A stretch of 64,000 nucleotides of DNA, from positions 4,494,501 through 4,558,500 of the forward strand of contig CP001622.1 of the NCBI GenBank assembly GCA_000023185.1, given 5' to 3'. The notes under the pieces were generated by a model. That model was not told the DNA's origin. It saw nothing but the letters and a program-made list of their open reading frames with translations, and did not search any database. How positions within the stretch are numbered: position 1 is the first letter of the stretch; each line of letters starts with the position of its first letter. A program made the position numbers and the translations under genes. Below are positions 1 through 8,017 of the stretch, piece by piece. The stretch comes from Rhizobium leguminosarum bv. trifolii WSM1325. Its GTDB lineage: Bacteria > Pseudomonadota > Alphaproteobacteria > Rhizobiales > Rhizobiaceae.

Positions 1-212
1 CGCCGGAAAATACCGTGCGCTGGCACTGGAGAGCCGGTGACGTCGCAATCTGGGATAATCGCGCGACCCAGCACTACGCTGTCAACGACTACGGCGACCA
101 GCACCGGGTCGTGCGCCGCGCCACCGTTGACAGCGACGTCCCCGTCAGCGTCGACGGCCGCCGCAGCGTAACCCACGTCAAGGTCGCCAAGCCGAAAGCA
201 AAGGCCGCGTGA
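1..212 (+). CDS. TauD/TfdA-family dioxygenase, C-terminal part (partial)
   Basis: The reading frame is open from base 3 and gives the last roughly 70 residues of a Fe(II)/2-oxoglutarate dioxygenase of the TauD/TfdA family, which release sulfite from sulfonates or sulfate from alkyl sulfates. The segment W-D-N-R-x-x-Q-H is the family signature around the distal iron-ligand His, and the following H-R-V-V-R-R supplies the Arg that binds 2-oxoglutarate. The gene starts outside the window; the GTG at 15 is internal. Its neighbours (SsuA-like protein, flavin monooxygenase remnant, cysE) fit a role in organosulfur use. The exact substrate cannot be told from this fragment. Confidence 0.85.
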   Translation, partial: PENTVRWHWRAGDVAIWDNRATQHYAVNDYGDQHRVVRRATVDSDVPVSVDGRRSVTHVKVAKPKAKAA

Positions 213-236
213 GCGCGGCTGGACTAGGGAGCAACC

Positions 237-296
237 ATGAAGCTTGATATAGCGCGGCGCTTTCCGCGCTACTCGATCGGCGAACGCGCGTCATAA
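237..296 (+). other. 19-codon ORF after the dioxygenase, function unknown
   Basis: An ATG nine bases after an AGGGAG ribosome-binding-like stretch opens a 19-codon frame beginning M-K-L-D-I-A-R-R-F and ending at TAA. It could be a leader peptide or the start of a gene cut short by deletion. I recognise no family. The rest of the gap to the next gene (297-457) shows nothing clear. Confidence 0.2.
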
Positions 297-457
297 AGGG
301 CGAACTGAGCACGGTCACATTTCCAGGCATGCTGGTTGTGAACGCGCCCGCGACACGACGACCAGGGGTGCGCCGGTACGGCCCAGATGGCGAGCGCTCA
401 GTTCGCTTCAAGCAAATTCCTGATACACCAAGGAGAAATTCGAAGAGGAGAACACCC

Positions 458-1492
458 ATGGTTAGTCAACCCGTTACCACCCGCATCGTCCTTGCATCGC
501 GCCCATCCGGAAAGCCGGTGGCTGCGAATTTCCGGCTCGAGCGGGAGACGGTTCGGGATCTCGCCGAGGGCGAGGTTCTTCTCAAGACGCTTTATCTTTC
601 CCTTGACCCCTACATGCGGGGCCGCATGGACGATGCCAAGTCCTATGCCAAGCCGGTCGAAATTGGCGGTGTGATGGAAGGGGGCACGGTTGCGCAGGTC
701 GCGCACAGCCGCAACACGGCGTTCAAGGCGGGGGATATCGTCCTCTCGCATTCCGGCTGGCAGAGCTATGCGATTTCCGATGGTGCGGGCTTGCAGAAGC
801 TCGATCCGGAAACCGCACCGATCACGACAGCACTCGGCATTCTTGGAATGCCGGGCTTTACGGCCTATGCCGGGCTTCGCAATATTGGCAAACCCAAAGC
901 CGGCGAAACACTTGTGGTCGCGGCAGCGAGCGGCGCGGTTGGCTCGGCAGTTGGACAGATGGCAAAGATTTACGGTGCGCGTGTTGTCGGAATCGCAGGC
1001 GGGTCCAAGAAATGTGACCACTTACGCCAAGAGCTCGGCTTCGATGTCGCGATAGACCATCATTCGAGCGATTTTCCGGCACAACTCGCAGCCGCCTGTC
1101 CGAACGGAATCGATGTCTATTTCGAGAATGTTGGTGGCCACGTCTGGAGCGCGGTGTTTCCATTGCTGAACGACTTCGCGCGGATACCGGTCTGTGGCCT
1201 CATCGCGCATTACAACGAAGGATCCTCTGTCTCGAACGGAGGTGATCAGCTTCCTGCGGTGATGCGTGCCATCCTGCGGAAAAGCCTCACCATACGAGGC
1301 TTCATACAGCGCGAATTTGCCGACCAGCGTCCCGACTTCTCCCATCAGGCCGGAGCGTGGATCTCGGAAGGGCGGCTCAAGTACAAGGAAGATCTCGTTG
1401 ACGGCCTTGAAAACGCTCCCGAGGCTTTCCTTGGCCTCCTGGAAGGGAAAAATTTCGGAAAGCTGATCGTGCGCGTCGCGCCCCGAACATAG
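458..1492 (+). CDS. NADP-dependent oxidoreductase of the MDR superfamily (CurA/leukotriene B4 dehydrogenase-like)
   Basis: A 344-residue zinc-independent medium-chain reductase. The N-terminal S-L-D-P-Y-M-R-G-R-M block (about residues 47-56) is typical of the CurA/YncB/LTB4-dehydrogenase group, the Rossmann motif A-A-S-G-A-V-G-S-A-V-G follows at about 150-160, and Y-F-E-N-V-G-G at about 220. No structural-zinc cysteine cluster is seen. Members reduce the C=C bond of enones using NADPH. The frame is open further upstream, but the ATG at 458 follows a GAAGAGGAG ribosome binding site at ideal spacing and matches the usual family length. It lies in the sulfur island, yet its own role there is unclear; it may simply be a neighbour. 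Confidence 0.85.
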   Translation: MVSQPVTTRIVLASRPSGKPVAANFRLERETVRDLAEGEVLLKTLYLSLDPYMRGRMDDAKSYAKPVEIGGVMEGGTVAQVAHSRNTAFKAGDIVLSHSGWQSYAISDGAGLQKLDPETAPITTALGILGMPGFTAYAGLRNIGKPKAGETLVVAAASGAVGSAVGQMAKIYGARVVGIAGGSKKCDHLRQELGFDVAIDHHSSDFPAQLAAACPNGIDVYFENVGGHVWSAVFPLLNDFARIPVCGLIAHYNEGSSVSNGGDQLPAVMRAILRKSLTIRGFIQREFADQRPDFSHQAGAWISEGRLKYKEDLVDGLENAPEAFLGLLEGKNFGKLIVRVAPRT

Positions 1493-1591
1493 CCTCGGCG
1501 TTCTCTATTTCGCGGCGCAGTTCTTTTTGCTCACGGTCGGAACAGAACAAAAAAGCGAATCCCGAAGAGGCCGACACCGGAGCACATATAT

Positions 1592-1608
1592 TCTATCAAA
1601 AATATAGA
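1592..1608. promoter_or_regulatory. 17-bp palindrome TCTAT-N7-ATAGA, copy 1
   Basis: Reads TCTAT, CAAAAAT, ATAGA. It lies 36 bp before the start of the SsuA-like gene. The same half-sites with the same 7-bp spacer and nearly the same spacer bases occur at 4605-4621 before the divergent FAD protein. I infer a shared operator; the regulator is unknown and not in the window. Confidence 0.55.
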
Positions 1609-1644
1609 GACACTTTAATTTGGTCTCGTCTTATTCCGGAGGGT

Positions 1645-2601
1645 ATGATGAAGATCACAAGGCGAGCTTTCACTGCAGTGGTGGCAGGTGCCATCGCGAC
1701 ACCTTTGACCCACGTTCGGCTGGCCGGCGCCGCTGACAAGGCCGTGCGTATCGGCTACCAGAAATATGGAACGCTGGTGCTTCTCAAGGGCAAAGGCACG
1801 CTGGAGAAGAAACTGGAACCCATCGGCTACACCGTTGAATGGACCGAGTTTCCGGGCGGTCCTCAATTGCTCGAGGCCCTGAACGCTGGTGCTGTCGATT
1901 TCGGATCGACCGGCGAAACGCCGCCGATCTTCGCCCAGGCCGCAAACGCTCCGCTTGTCTATATCGCACACGAGCCGCCCGCCCCGCGCGGAGAAGCCAT
2001 ACTGGTCCCGAAGGACAGCCCCATAAAGTCCGTCGCGGAACTGAAAGGCAAGAAGGTCGCCTTCAACAAGGGCTCGAACGTGCATTACCTGCTCGTCAAG
2101 GCGCTCGAAGAAGCCGGCTTGACCTATGAGGACGTCGAATCATCCTTCCTCGCTCCGGCCGACGGCCGCGCAGCCTTCGAAAAGGGCGCGGTTGATGCTT
2201 GGGTCATCTGGGATCCCTTCCAGGCCGCGGCGGAAGTCGCGGTCGAAGCGCGAGAACTCAGAAACGGCGAAGGCATCGTCCCCAATCACCAGTTCTATCT
2301 CGGCACCAAGTCGCTGGTCGACGGTCACGCCGAGGCGATCGATGTCGTGATCGACGCCATTTCCGAGATCGACGAATGGACCAAGTCCGACACCGCGGCT
2401 GCGGCTGCGGAGCTCTCACCATCGGTCGGCATCCCCGAACCTGTCCTCGTCAAGGCGCTCGAGCGCCAGTCCTACGGGGTCAAGAGCCTGGACGACACCG
2501 TCGTCGCGCAGCAGCAGAACATCGCCGACACCTTTTTCAAACTGAAGCTCATTCCCAAGGAGGTGACGATTGCCGACGTTGTCCGCAAGGGCAAGGCGTG
2601 A
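1645..2601 (+). CDS. ABC transporter substrate-binding protein, aliphatic sulfonate type (SsuA-like)
   Basis: A 318-residue periplasmic solute-binding protein of the NMT1/SsuA family. The N-terminus M-M-K-I-T-R-R-A-F followed by a hydrophobic stretch and A-G-A looks like a Tat-type export signal of about 29 residues. Family blocks include R-I-G-Y-Q-K-Y-G-T near residue 35, D-F-G-S-T-G-E-T-P-P-I-F-A-Q near 92, and G-S-N-V-H-Y-L-L. It should deliver sulfonates to an ABC permease and ATPase, but no permease or ATPase gene lies beside it here, so the partners must be elsewhere. A GGAGGG ribosome binding site precedes the tandem ATGs at 1645 and 1648. The palindrome at 1592-1608 sits just upstream. 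Confidence 0.88.
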   Translation: MMKITRRAFTAVVAGAIATPLTHVRLAGAADKAVRIGYQKYGTLVLLKGKGTLEKKLEPIGYTVEWTEFPGGPQLLEALNAGAVDFGSTGETPPIFAQAANAPLVYIAHEPPAPRGEAILVPKDSPIKSVAELKGKKVAFNKGSNVHYLLVKALEEAGLTYEDVESSFLAPADGRAAFEKGAVDAWVIWDPFQAAAEVAVEARELRNGEGIVPNHQFYLGTKSLVDGHAEAIDVVIDAISEIDEWTKSDTAAAAAELSPSVGIPEPVLVKALERQSYGVKSLDDTVVAQQQNIADTFFKLKLIPKEVTIADVVRKGKA

Positions 2602-2652
2602 TGCCCACTTTAAGATCTGAGTTACCGGCCAGCGAGAAGATCTGCGAGACAA

Positions 2653-3058
2653 TTGCTCGATGCGGTGCTGTCGGCAGGATGGCGAGGCTTTCGTCTGTCT
2701 CCTCCCAGCGAGACTCATTCCGGGCGCGGGAGAGTGGAAATCTTTCGACGCTGCGCGCGCCAGGGACTGACGCTGCGCGAACTGATCATTCAAACGCAGG
2801 AAACCGGCCACTGGTCGGTTGCCGGAACAGCTGACGGATGCGATCGAAGAGCGCGTCAAGTCAGGTGTTCTCGATGTCTTATCGATGCACGGCTTCGGCA
2901 ATCCCGACCAGGAGGACCTCCAGGTAAACGGTTTGCTTCCTGAGCTCCGGCGCCGTCAACTGATCGACACCGATTATGTCGGAGAGGATTTCCGCTCCAA
3001 TCTGGAACTGCCGCCGCTTGCGCCGCCGACAGTCATCCGGGCATCGCGAACGGCCTGA
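2653..3058 (+). pseudogene. Remnant of an LLM-class flavin-dependent monooxygenase (NtaA/SnaA/SsuD type)
   Basis: Only the C-terminal part of a bacterial luciferase-like FMN monooxygenase can be read, split over two frames. The first frame (from 2653) gives A-R-Q-G-L-T-L-R-E-L and ends its homology at about G-H-W-S-V-A-G-T (near 2820). The second (2819 to 3058) continues with P-E-Q-L-T-D-A-I-E-E, then L-L-P-E-L-R-R-R-Q-L and T-D-Y-V-G, the usual C-terminal pattern of the family. About 300 N-terminal residues are missing, so the gene is dead. It directly follows the sulfonate-binding protein, where intact clusters carry a desulfonating monooxygenase. The gap 3059-3161 holds nothing obvious. 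Confidence 0.7.
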
Positions 3059-3161
3059 CGGCAAGCCATTCCCGACCCAGCGCATCGCTCCGAGCGGCGA
3101 TGCGGCTTTGGCCGGCTGTTGCCGTCCATTCACAGGTTGGAACAATAACTCTCCCACGTCG

Positions 3162-4538
3162 TCACAGGCTTTGACGACGTGCTGCGCTTTTAGCCACGTC
3201 ACCAATCCAACCGTTGAGCAATGACGCTGCCGCATGGCTTTGCGAGACGATCTGAGGCACCAGATCGATATCCGGAAGGCTGCCCAGGCCGAGCGGTCCC
3301 ATTGCGAACAGCCCATGCAACGCGCTCGCCTTGGTCCGCCCGCATTCATCTACGACGATACCGATCTCGAGTTCGTCACGCGTTGCAAGCCCCGCAACGA
3401 TAAGCGAACGGACAAGCGGACTATCGGTCCCGGACGGCCGGAAGCGGCAGTCTATCGTCAGGTCCGCGGGAAGGACCTCAAGCCCGGTCGGGGCCGAAAA
3501 CAGCACGCCGTTTGTGGCGATGCAATTCACTTTTCCCTTCCTCACGGCGATCGCGCCGCTGGCGATCGCATGATGCAGGCGCTGATAGTGCTCCGGCGGC
3601 AAGCGGTTGCGATGACTGTCGTAAATAGCCTTCACATGGCGTTTGAACCGTGCGCGCTCTTCCGGCGTCAGTCCCACCCAAAGGTCACGCGCACGTGAAC
3701 GAAAGCCGTTCATAATGCCTTGCCATCCCGAACCTTCCAGATCGGCTCTGTTGGCGGCCTCACGCAGGAAACGGAATGCGCCGCGGAGCGTCCCCGGCAT
3801 GGGTTGGTCGGTGACAACAGATCCAACGGCGGCAGGAGCATGCGACTGAGGCAGAAAGCCCGATTCCGAGATCAAAGTGACATGGGAAATCTTCGCGTCG
3901 GCCAGCAATCCGAGCGCCCTGTCGACCGCGTGGATGCCGCCGCCGATCACGACAGCGTTTTGCGTTCCACTGGCAGGAGCCACGTCCGAACTTTCCCGCA
4001 TTCCGTAACCAGTCGCGAGAAACACAGCGTCAAAGCGGGTTCGCTGCTCCGCTCCAAGGAAAACCGAATATCCTCCGTCCAGATGCCTATCGATCGCCGT
4101 TACGGTATCCGAGCCAAACTGGACGATGACATCAGGCCGATGGGTCAGAGCTTCGGAGAAGCGTTTGTACACATAGGTGCTGAAAATTTCTCCGGGCACA
4201 AAGGCGTGTTCGAGACCTGCAGGATCCGAGATCAGGCGATCGCGCCACGTGTCATCGGTTTCGAGCCATCGACGAAAATCATCCGGCAGGCCGGGATCAA
4301 CAGAAAGGTCGCGAACGCGGCTGGTCAGCACCGTCGACGCGGGCTGACTTATGCCCTCGCCGATATCTATCTTTGCTCGCGGATCGAACATCACCAGATG
4401 GAAAGGCCGCTCAACTCTTTTGAACAGAGCGATTGCGGTCATGATCCCCGTGAAGCCTCGGCCGACAATCGCAATCCTTGCGAGATGGTCCGCTTCCTGG
4501 GTCTCCGAATTCGAAGAACGTGACGAGAGAAGAGTCAT
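3162..4538 (-). CDS. FAD/NAD(P)-binding oxidoreductase
   Basis: A 458-residue protein with an N-terminal dinucleotide-binding fold: A-R-I-A-I-V-G-R-G-F-T-G at about residues 19-30 (G-x-G-x-x-G), a later A-T-G-Y-G motif, and V-V-I-G-G-G-I-H-A at about 190. It matches the FAD-NAD(P)-binding (NAD_binding_9, HpnW-like) group, whose members often sit in sulfur or amine utilisation loci. The start is set by AAGGAG seven bases before the second of two close ATGs. It is transcribed against the sulfonate genes, and its upstream region carries the second copy of the 17-bp palindrome, which ties its control to the SsuA-like gene. Substrate unknown; it may serve a monooxygenase reaction. Confidence 0.75.
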   Translation of the reverse strand: MTLLSSRSSNSETQEADHLARIAIVGRGFTGIMTAIALFKRVERPFHLVMFDPRAKIDIGEGISQPASTVLTSRVRDLSVDPGLPDDFRRWLETDDTWRDRLISDPAGLEHAFVPGEIFSTYVYKRFSEALTHRPDVIVQFGSDTVTAIDRHLDGGYSVFLGAEQRTRFDAVFLATGYGMRESSDVAPASGTQNAVVIGGGIHAVDRALGLLADAKISHVTLISESGFLPQSHAPAAVGSVVTDQPMPGTLRGAFRFLREAANRADLEGSGWQGIMNGFRSRARDLWVGLTPEERARFKRHVKAIYDSHRNRLPPEHYQRLHHAIASGAIAVRKGKVNCIATNGVLFSAPTGLEVLPADLTIDCRFRPSGTDSPLVRSLIVAGLATRDELEIGIVVDECGRTKASALHGLFAMGPLGLGSLPDIDLVPQIVSQSHAAASLLNGWIGDVAKSAARRQSL

Positions 4539-4604
4539 TCATCGGCTCCTTCTGCGTTGGACCGGTCGGCATAAATTCGCCCGATCCGACCAGTCGCATA
4601 ATTC

Positions 4605-4621
4605 TCTATCAAAATAATAGA
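4605..4621. promoter_or_regulatory. 17-bp palindrome TCTAT-N7-ATAGA, copy 2
   Basis: Reads TCTAT, CAAAATA, ATAGA, 66 bp upstream of the start codon of the minus-strand FAD protein. It differs from copy 1 only in the last two spacer bases. The rest of the gap up to the cysE palindrome (4622-4864) shows only an A/T-rich run at about 4765-4800 that could hold the cysE promoter. Confidence 0.55.
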
Positions 4622-4864
4622 CAACCATGTCCCGAACGCAAGCACCATTCGACTTGAAATGATGACTGGGCGGTTTTGGCGGCTGGCGGGCCTTGGCCTC
4701 CCTTCCGGCTGCCGGCTTTACGCATTCCGGAGCACGGCTGACGGGCGATACAGCGACTTGGAAATTTTTTCCCGGTTCCGGCGAAAAAAGAGAGGAATTT
4801 TAGAGCGGCTACAAAGATCCACGTAATTTTAGACCATCTATCGCCGGCCAGATTAACCTAACGT

Positions 4865-4898
4865 CTGCATGCTGGATGTCGCGACATCCCGCATGCAG
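4865..4898. promoter_or_regulatory. 34-bp near-perfect palindrome in the cysE leader
   Basis: Two 17-bp arms (4865-4881 and 4882-4898) are exact inverted copies except for one pair (4873/4890), with no loop between them. The right arm ends two bases before the GGAAG ribosome binding site of cysE. It could be an operator for a dimeric regulator or, as RNA, a hairpin that hides the ribosome binding site. Confidence 0.7.
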
Positions 4899-4910
4899 AA
4901 GGAAGCTAGC

Positions 4911-5759
4911 ATGACGGTTCCACTGGTCAGCTTGAGCAATCTGTCGACGGAGCCATCCCCCTCGCCTCAGGTCGCCGCGATATGGGAGGCTCTTTGCGCG
5001 GAGGCCGTCAATGCTTCGGCCAAGGATGCAGCACTCACGCGCGCCATGAATTCCGCGGTGCTTTATCATGCGAGTTTCGCCCAGGCGCTCGCTCAGCGGG
5101 TCGCGATCAAACTGGCCAATCACGACCTCGACCATGACGAGCTGCTGGCGGTGATTGCCCAGGCGTTCGTCGGCAATCGCAATATTGTCGCCGATGCTGC
5201 GGCGGACCTCACCGCGATCAAGGAACGCGATCCATCGAACACGGAAATCCTGACGCCATTCCTCTATTTCAAGGGCTTTGTGGCTCTGCAGGGACAACGC
5301 GTCGCTCACTGGCTTTGGCATCATGACCGCCTCCATTTGGCGCGCCACATCCAGAGCCGAATTTCTGAAGTTTTCGGCGTCGATATTCATCCCGCCGCAA
5401 AGATGGGCAGGAGCATCATGCTCGATCATGGGAGCGGCCTGGTCATCGGCGAAACGGCTGTTGTCGAAGACGATGTATCGATACTCCAGAACGTCACGTT
5501 GGGAGGGACGGGCAAGGAGACCGGCGACCGGCACCCCAAGGTACGGCGCGGCGCTCTGATCGGAGCGGGGGCCAAGATTCTCGGCAACATCGAAATTGGT
5601 GTCGGCGCCAAGGTGGGTGCAGGCAGCGTGGTCATAAATGCTGTTGCAGCCTACACATCGGTCGCCGGCATTCCGGCGAGGCAGGTGGGCAAGCGCCACT
5701 TCAACCTCCCGGGCATCACGATGGACCAGACCTTGTCTGAACCGGAGTATATGATCTGA
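4911..5759 (+). CDS. cysE: Serine O-acetyltransferase
   Basis: A 282-residue enzyme that acetylates L-serine with acetyl-CoA, the committed step of cysteine synthesis. The N-terminal helical SATase domain covers about residues 20-130 and is followed by the left-handed beta-helix of hexapeptide repeats (H-P-A-A-K-M-G, then L-D-H-G-S-G-L-V-I-G-E-T-A-V, then L-G-G-T-G-K). The protein ends in Ile, the residue that in CysE docks into the active site of O-acetylserine sulfhydrylase. An in-frame ATG at 4869 lies inside the palindrome and has no ribosome binding site; the ATG at 4911 follows GGAAG and is preferred. Sulfite from the neighbouring sulfonate genes would feed the pathway that uses its product. 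Confidence 0.95.
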   Translation: MTVPLVSLSNLSTEPSPSPQVAAIWEALCAEAVNASAKDAALTRAMNSAVLYHASFAQALAQRVAIKLANHDLDHDELLAVIAQAFVGNRNIVADAAADLTAIKERDPSNTEILTPFLYFKGFVALQGQRVAHWLWHHDRLHLARHIQSRISEVFGVDIHPAAKMGRSIMLDHGSGLVIGETAVVEDDVSILQNVTLGGTGKETGDRHPKVRRGALIGAGAKILGNIEIGVGAKVGAGSVVINAVAAYTSVAGIPARQVGKRHFNLPGITMDQTLSEPEYMI

Positions 5760-5870
5760 GGCCTGGGGTAGGCTTGTCTGGGCGAGGTTGGCGTGACGAG
5801 TAACCTGAAATCGCGCCGCCCTACATCACCTCCGGCAGGCCGCTCTCACAGCCCGCCGGCGCCTCGCACC

Positions 5871-6107
5871 TCACATCTCGACGATAACAGCCGTCACCCG
5901 CTTTACCACCGGCAGCATCAATAGCAGGACGGGAAAGGCGATCGCCCAGGAGAGCGCCCAAGCGGAGGGCCACATGGCAAGGGCAGGGGCGGTCAGGCCC
6001 TGTGCTCTGACGATGCTGATCGCTGAGACGACTGATGTCATCAGCAGCGAGAGAATGAGCGGCATGACGATCGTATTGTAACGTTTGGGGAGTTTGCCTT
6101 TGGGCAT
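5871..6107 (-). CDS. DUF2798 small membrane protein
   Basis: A 78-residue protein with two hydrophobic segments (about residues 14-32 and 45-68), a basic N-terminus M-P-K-G-K-L-P-K-R-Y and the M-S/T-x-x-V-S pattern of the DUF2798 family of two-helix inner-membrane proteins. The open frame extends 10 codons further up, but the ATG at 6107 has GGAG seven bases before it. The function of the family is unknown. It stands alone; the 111 bp between it and cysE contain no gene. Confidence 0.75.
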   Translation of the reverse strand: MPKGKLPKRYNTIVMPLILSLLMTSVVSAISIVRAQGLTAPALAMWPSAWALSWAIAFPVLLLMLPVVKRVTAVIVEM

Positions 6108-6344
6108 TTTGATCTCCGTAAGGTGCCGATCAGGCAATTGCGCAGCGCCGATCGGCGGGTTGCGCGTTGATTGACGTAAACGCTTACGGAGCTTCGATCT
6201 GAAGCAACGCCGTTTCTATGGCCGAAAATGTGTTGCCGTTCAAGTCCACCCCATCCCCTTCGGATCGCCTTTGCCAATTCCTCAATGAGAGGATGTATGT
6301 TCGTTGCTGGAATCTCAGCGATTCGGCTCCAGGACCCTCAGCCA

Positions 6345-7067
6345 ATGACCAGAGCAAGACGCCGCCGCATCATCCGGACTCGACGAACCCTGACCGGGCT
6401 CGCCCTGGTCGGCTCGATCTCGTTTCTGGCTGGCATGACCGATGCGACTGGTCTTCTGCTGACCGGCGACTTTGTCTCCTTCATGACGGGGAACACGACG
6501 CGGGCCGCACTGGCCTTGAGTGAGGGCAATCTTTATCACGCGGCTGTCCTGATCTCCGCCATCGTCGTTTTCGTGCTCGGCAATGCGGCTGGCGTCGTCA
6601 TCTCCCATGTCTCCGAGCGCCGGATCTTTGTGGTGCTCGGCTGCGTCGGGCTGGTTCTGGCGCTCGCCTCGATGATGACGGTGCAGAACATGCTGTTCGC
6701 GCGGTTCTACATGATCGTCTTTTCCATGGGCATGGTGAACGCTGCCGTCGAGCATATCGAAGGCCTGCCGATCGGGCTGACCTATGTGACCGGCGCCCTG
6801 TCGCGCTTCGGCCGGGGCATCGGCCGCTGGATCATCGGCGATCGTCGTGTCGAATGGACGATCCAGATCGTGCCCTGGGGCGGCATGGTGCTCGGCGCGA
6901 TCGCCGGCGCCGTCCTGACGCGGCTGACCGGTGCGCACGCGCTGTGGCTGGTCTCCCTCTTCGCCATGCTGCTTGCACTTGCCGCCACGCTCATCCCGCG
7001 GCCGCTTCAGCGCCGCTTCAATCAGAAGGTTGCACCGAGCGGATCGGCCATCACGCGCGCGAAATAA
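6345..7067 (+). CDS. DUF1275 (YoaK-like) integral membrane protein
   Basis: About 240 residues with six predicted membrane spans. The first span carries the family block F-L-A-G-M-T-D-A-T-G followed by D-F-V-S-F-M-T-G-N-T-T, which is diagnostic of DUF1275/YoaK. The N-terminus is very basic (T-R-A-R-R-R-R-I-I-R-T-R-R), consistent with a cytoplasmic start. An alternative start at 6297 has a better ribosome binding site (GAGAGG) and would add 16 residues. No function is established for the family. It runs in the same direction as the following YdcF gene, 68 bp away. Confidence 0.8.
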   Translation: MTRARRRRIIRTRRTLTGLALVGSISFLAGMTDATGLLLTGDFVSFMTGNTTRAALALSEGNLYHAAVLISAIVVFVLGNAAGVVISHVSERRIFVVLGCVGLVLALASMMTVQNMLFARFYMIVFSMGMVNAAVEHIEGLPIGLTYVTGALSRFGRGIGRWIIGDRRVEWTIQIVPWGGMVLGAIAGAVLTRLTGAHALWLVSLFAMLLALAATLIPRPLQRRFNQKVAPSGSAITRAK

Positions 7068-7135
7068 AACCGTCGCATTCCTGTCACCGTCGAATCGGAT
7101 AGGAAGGATCGCCGCCAATCCTCAAGGAGTGGGTC

Positions 7136-7924
7136 TTGTTCCTGATTTCGAAGCTTGTCTGGATTTTTGCTCAGCCGCTGTCGCTGGCATTCTTCCTCGT
7201 CTTCCTTGCCCTGCTTGCCGGCCTTCTGCGCTGGCGTATCTTAAGTATCCTCGGCGCAGCCGGTTCAGCCCTCATCCTCTTCGTCACGCTCTACACCACG
7301 GCCGGCAACCTGCTGATGCAAGGTCTCGAGCAGCGCTTCGCAAAGCCTGCCGCAGATCCCGATAGCCTGCAATGCATGATCGTGCTCGGCGGCGGCTTCG
7401 AAAACGAGGTGAACACGGCGCGCCACGGCATAGAATTCAACGGCGGAGCCGATCGCTTCATCGAAGCCCTGCGGCTCGCGCAGAAATTTCCGCAGTCGCG
7501 CATTCTGGTGTCGGGCGGCGACGGCTCCATGTCAGGCATCTATGAAGGTGATGCGGCGGCATCCGAGCGTTTCTTCCCGCTCTTCGGCGTCGGCAGGGAT
7601 CGCCTGATCGAGGAGAGGCAATCGCGCACGACCTTCGAAAACGCCGTCAACACCAAGGAATTCCTGGCAAGCCAGGGTCTTTCAAATTGCCTGCTGATCA
7701 CATCGGGTTTCCACATGCCGCGCTCCGTCGGCATCTTCCGCAAGCTCGGCATCGATATCGTGCCCTGGCCGACCGATTATCGCACCGACGGCCAGGTGAG
7801 GCTCGGGCTCGATTTCACTCAGCCGAACCTCAATGCGCAGAACATGGCGACGGCGATCCGCGAATGGTACGGGCTGGTAGGATATTATCTCGCCGGCCGC
7901 ACATCCGAACTTTATCCGCAATAG
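7136..7924 (+). CDS. YdcF/SanA-family (DUF218) membrane protein
   Basis: A 262-residue protein starting at TTG (7136), the only start with a good ribosome binding site (AAGGAG, seven bases before). Two N-terminal membrane spans (about residues 8-28 and 34-55) precede a DUF218 domain with V-L-G-G-G-F-E-N, I-L-V-S-G-G-D-G and T-S-G-F-H-M-P-R-S blocks. Relatives (ElyC, SanA, YdcF) act in envelope biogenesis and vancomycin resistance, with no agreed reaction. The domain most likely faces the periplasm. Followed by a family B repeat. Confidence 0.82.
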   Translation: MFLISKLVWIFAQPLSLAFFLVFLALLAGLLRWRILSILGAAGSALILFVTLYTTAGNLLMQGLEQRFAKPAADPDSLQCMIVLGGGFENEVNTARHGIEFNGGADRFIEALRLAQKFPQSRILVSGGDGSMSGIYEGDAAASERFFPLFGVGRDRLIEERQSRTTFENAVNTKEFLASQGLSNCLLITSGFHMPRSVGIFRKLGIDIVPWPTDYRTDGQVRLGLDFTQPNLNAQNMATAIREWYGLVGYYLAGRTSELYPQ

Positions 7925-7925
7925 A

Positions 7926-8013
7926 CCGCCGCGCGTCCGATAGGACGCGCAAAGGACGCTCTATCACTTTGAATTCGCGCATAATCCCGAAAATCTTTCG
8001 GGATTATGCGCTG
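7926..8013 (+). repeat. Family B palindromic repeat, copy B1
   Basis: Two hairpins joined by a short spacer: a GCGCGTCC...GGACGCGC hairpin, the linker GGACGCTCTATCACTTTGAA, and a long GCGCATAATCCCGA...TCGGGATTATGCGC hairpin. The layout resembles the RIME-type elements known from Rhizobiaceae. It fills the gap between ydcF and the next convergent gene. Confidence 0.8.
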
Positions 8014-8017
8014 AAAT

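Noticed and set aside
3720..4523. 267-codon plus-strand ORF opposite the FAD protein
   Set aside because: Antisense shadow; no recognisable domain and no ribosome binding site.
4869..4910. Earlier in-frame ATG for cysE at 4869
   Set aside because: It lies within the left arm of the palindrome with no ribosome binding site; the ATG at 4911 has GGAAG and gives the normal N-terminus.
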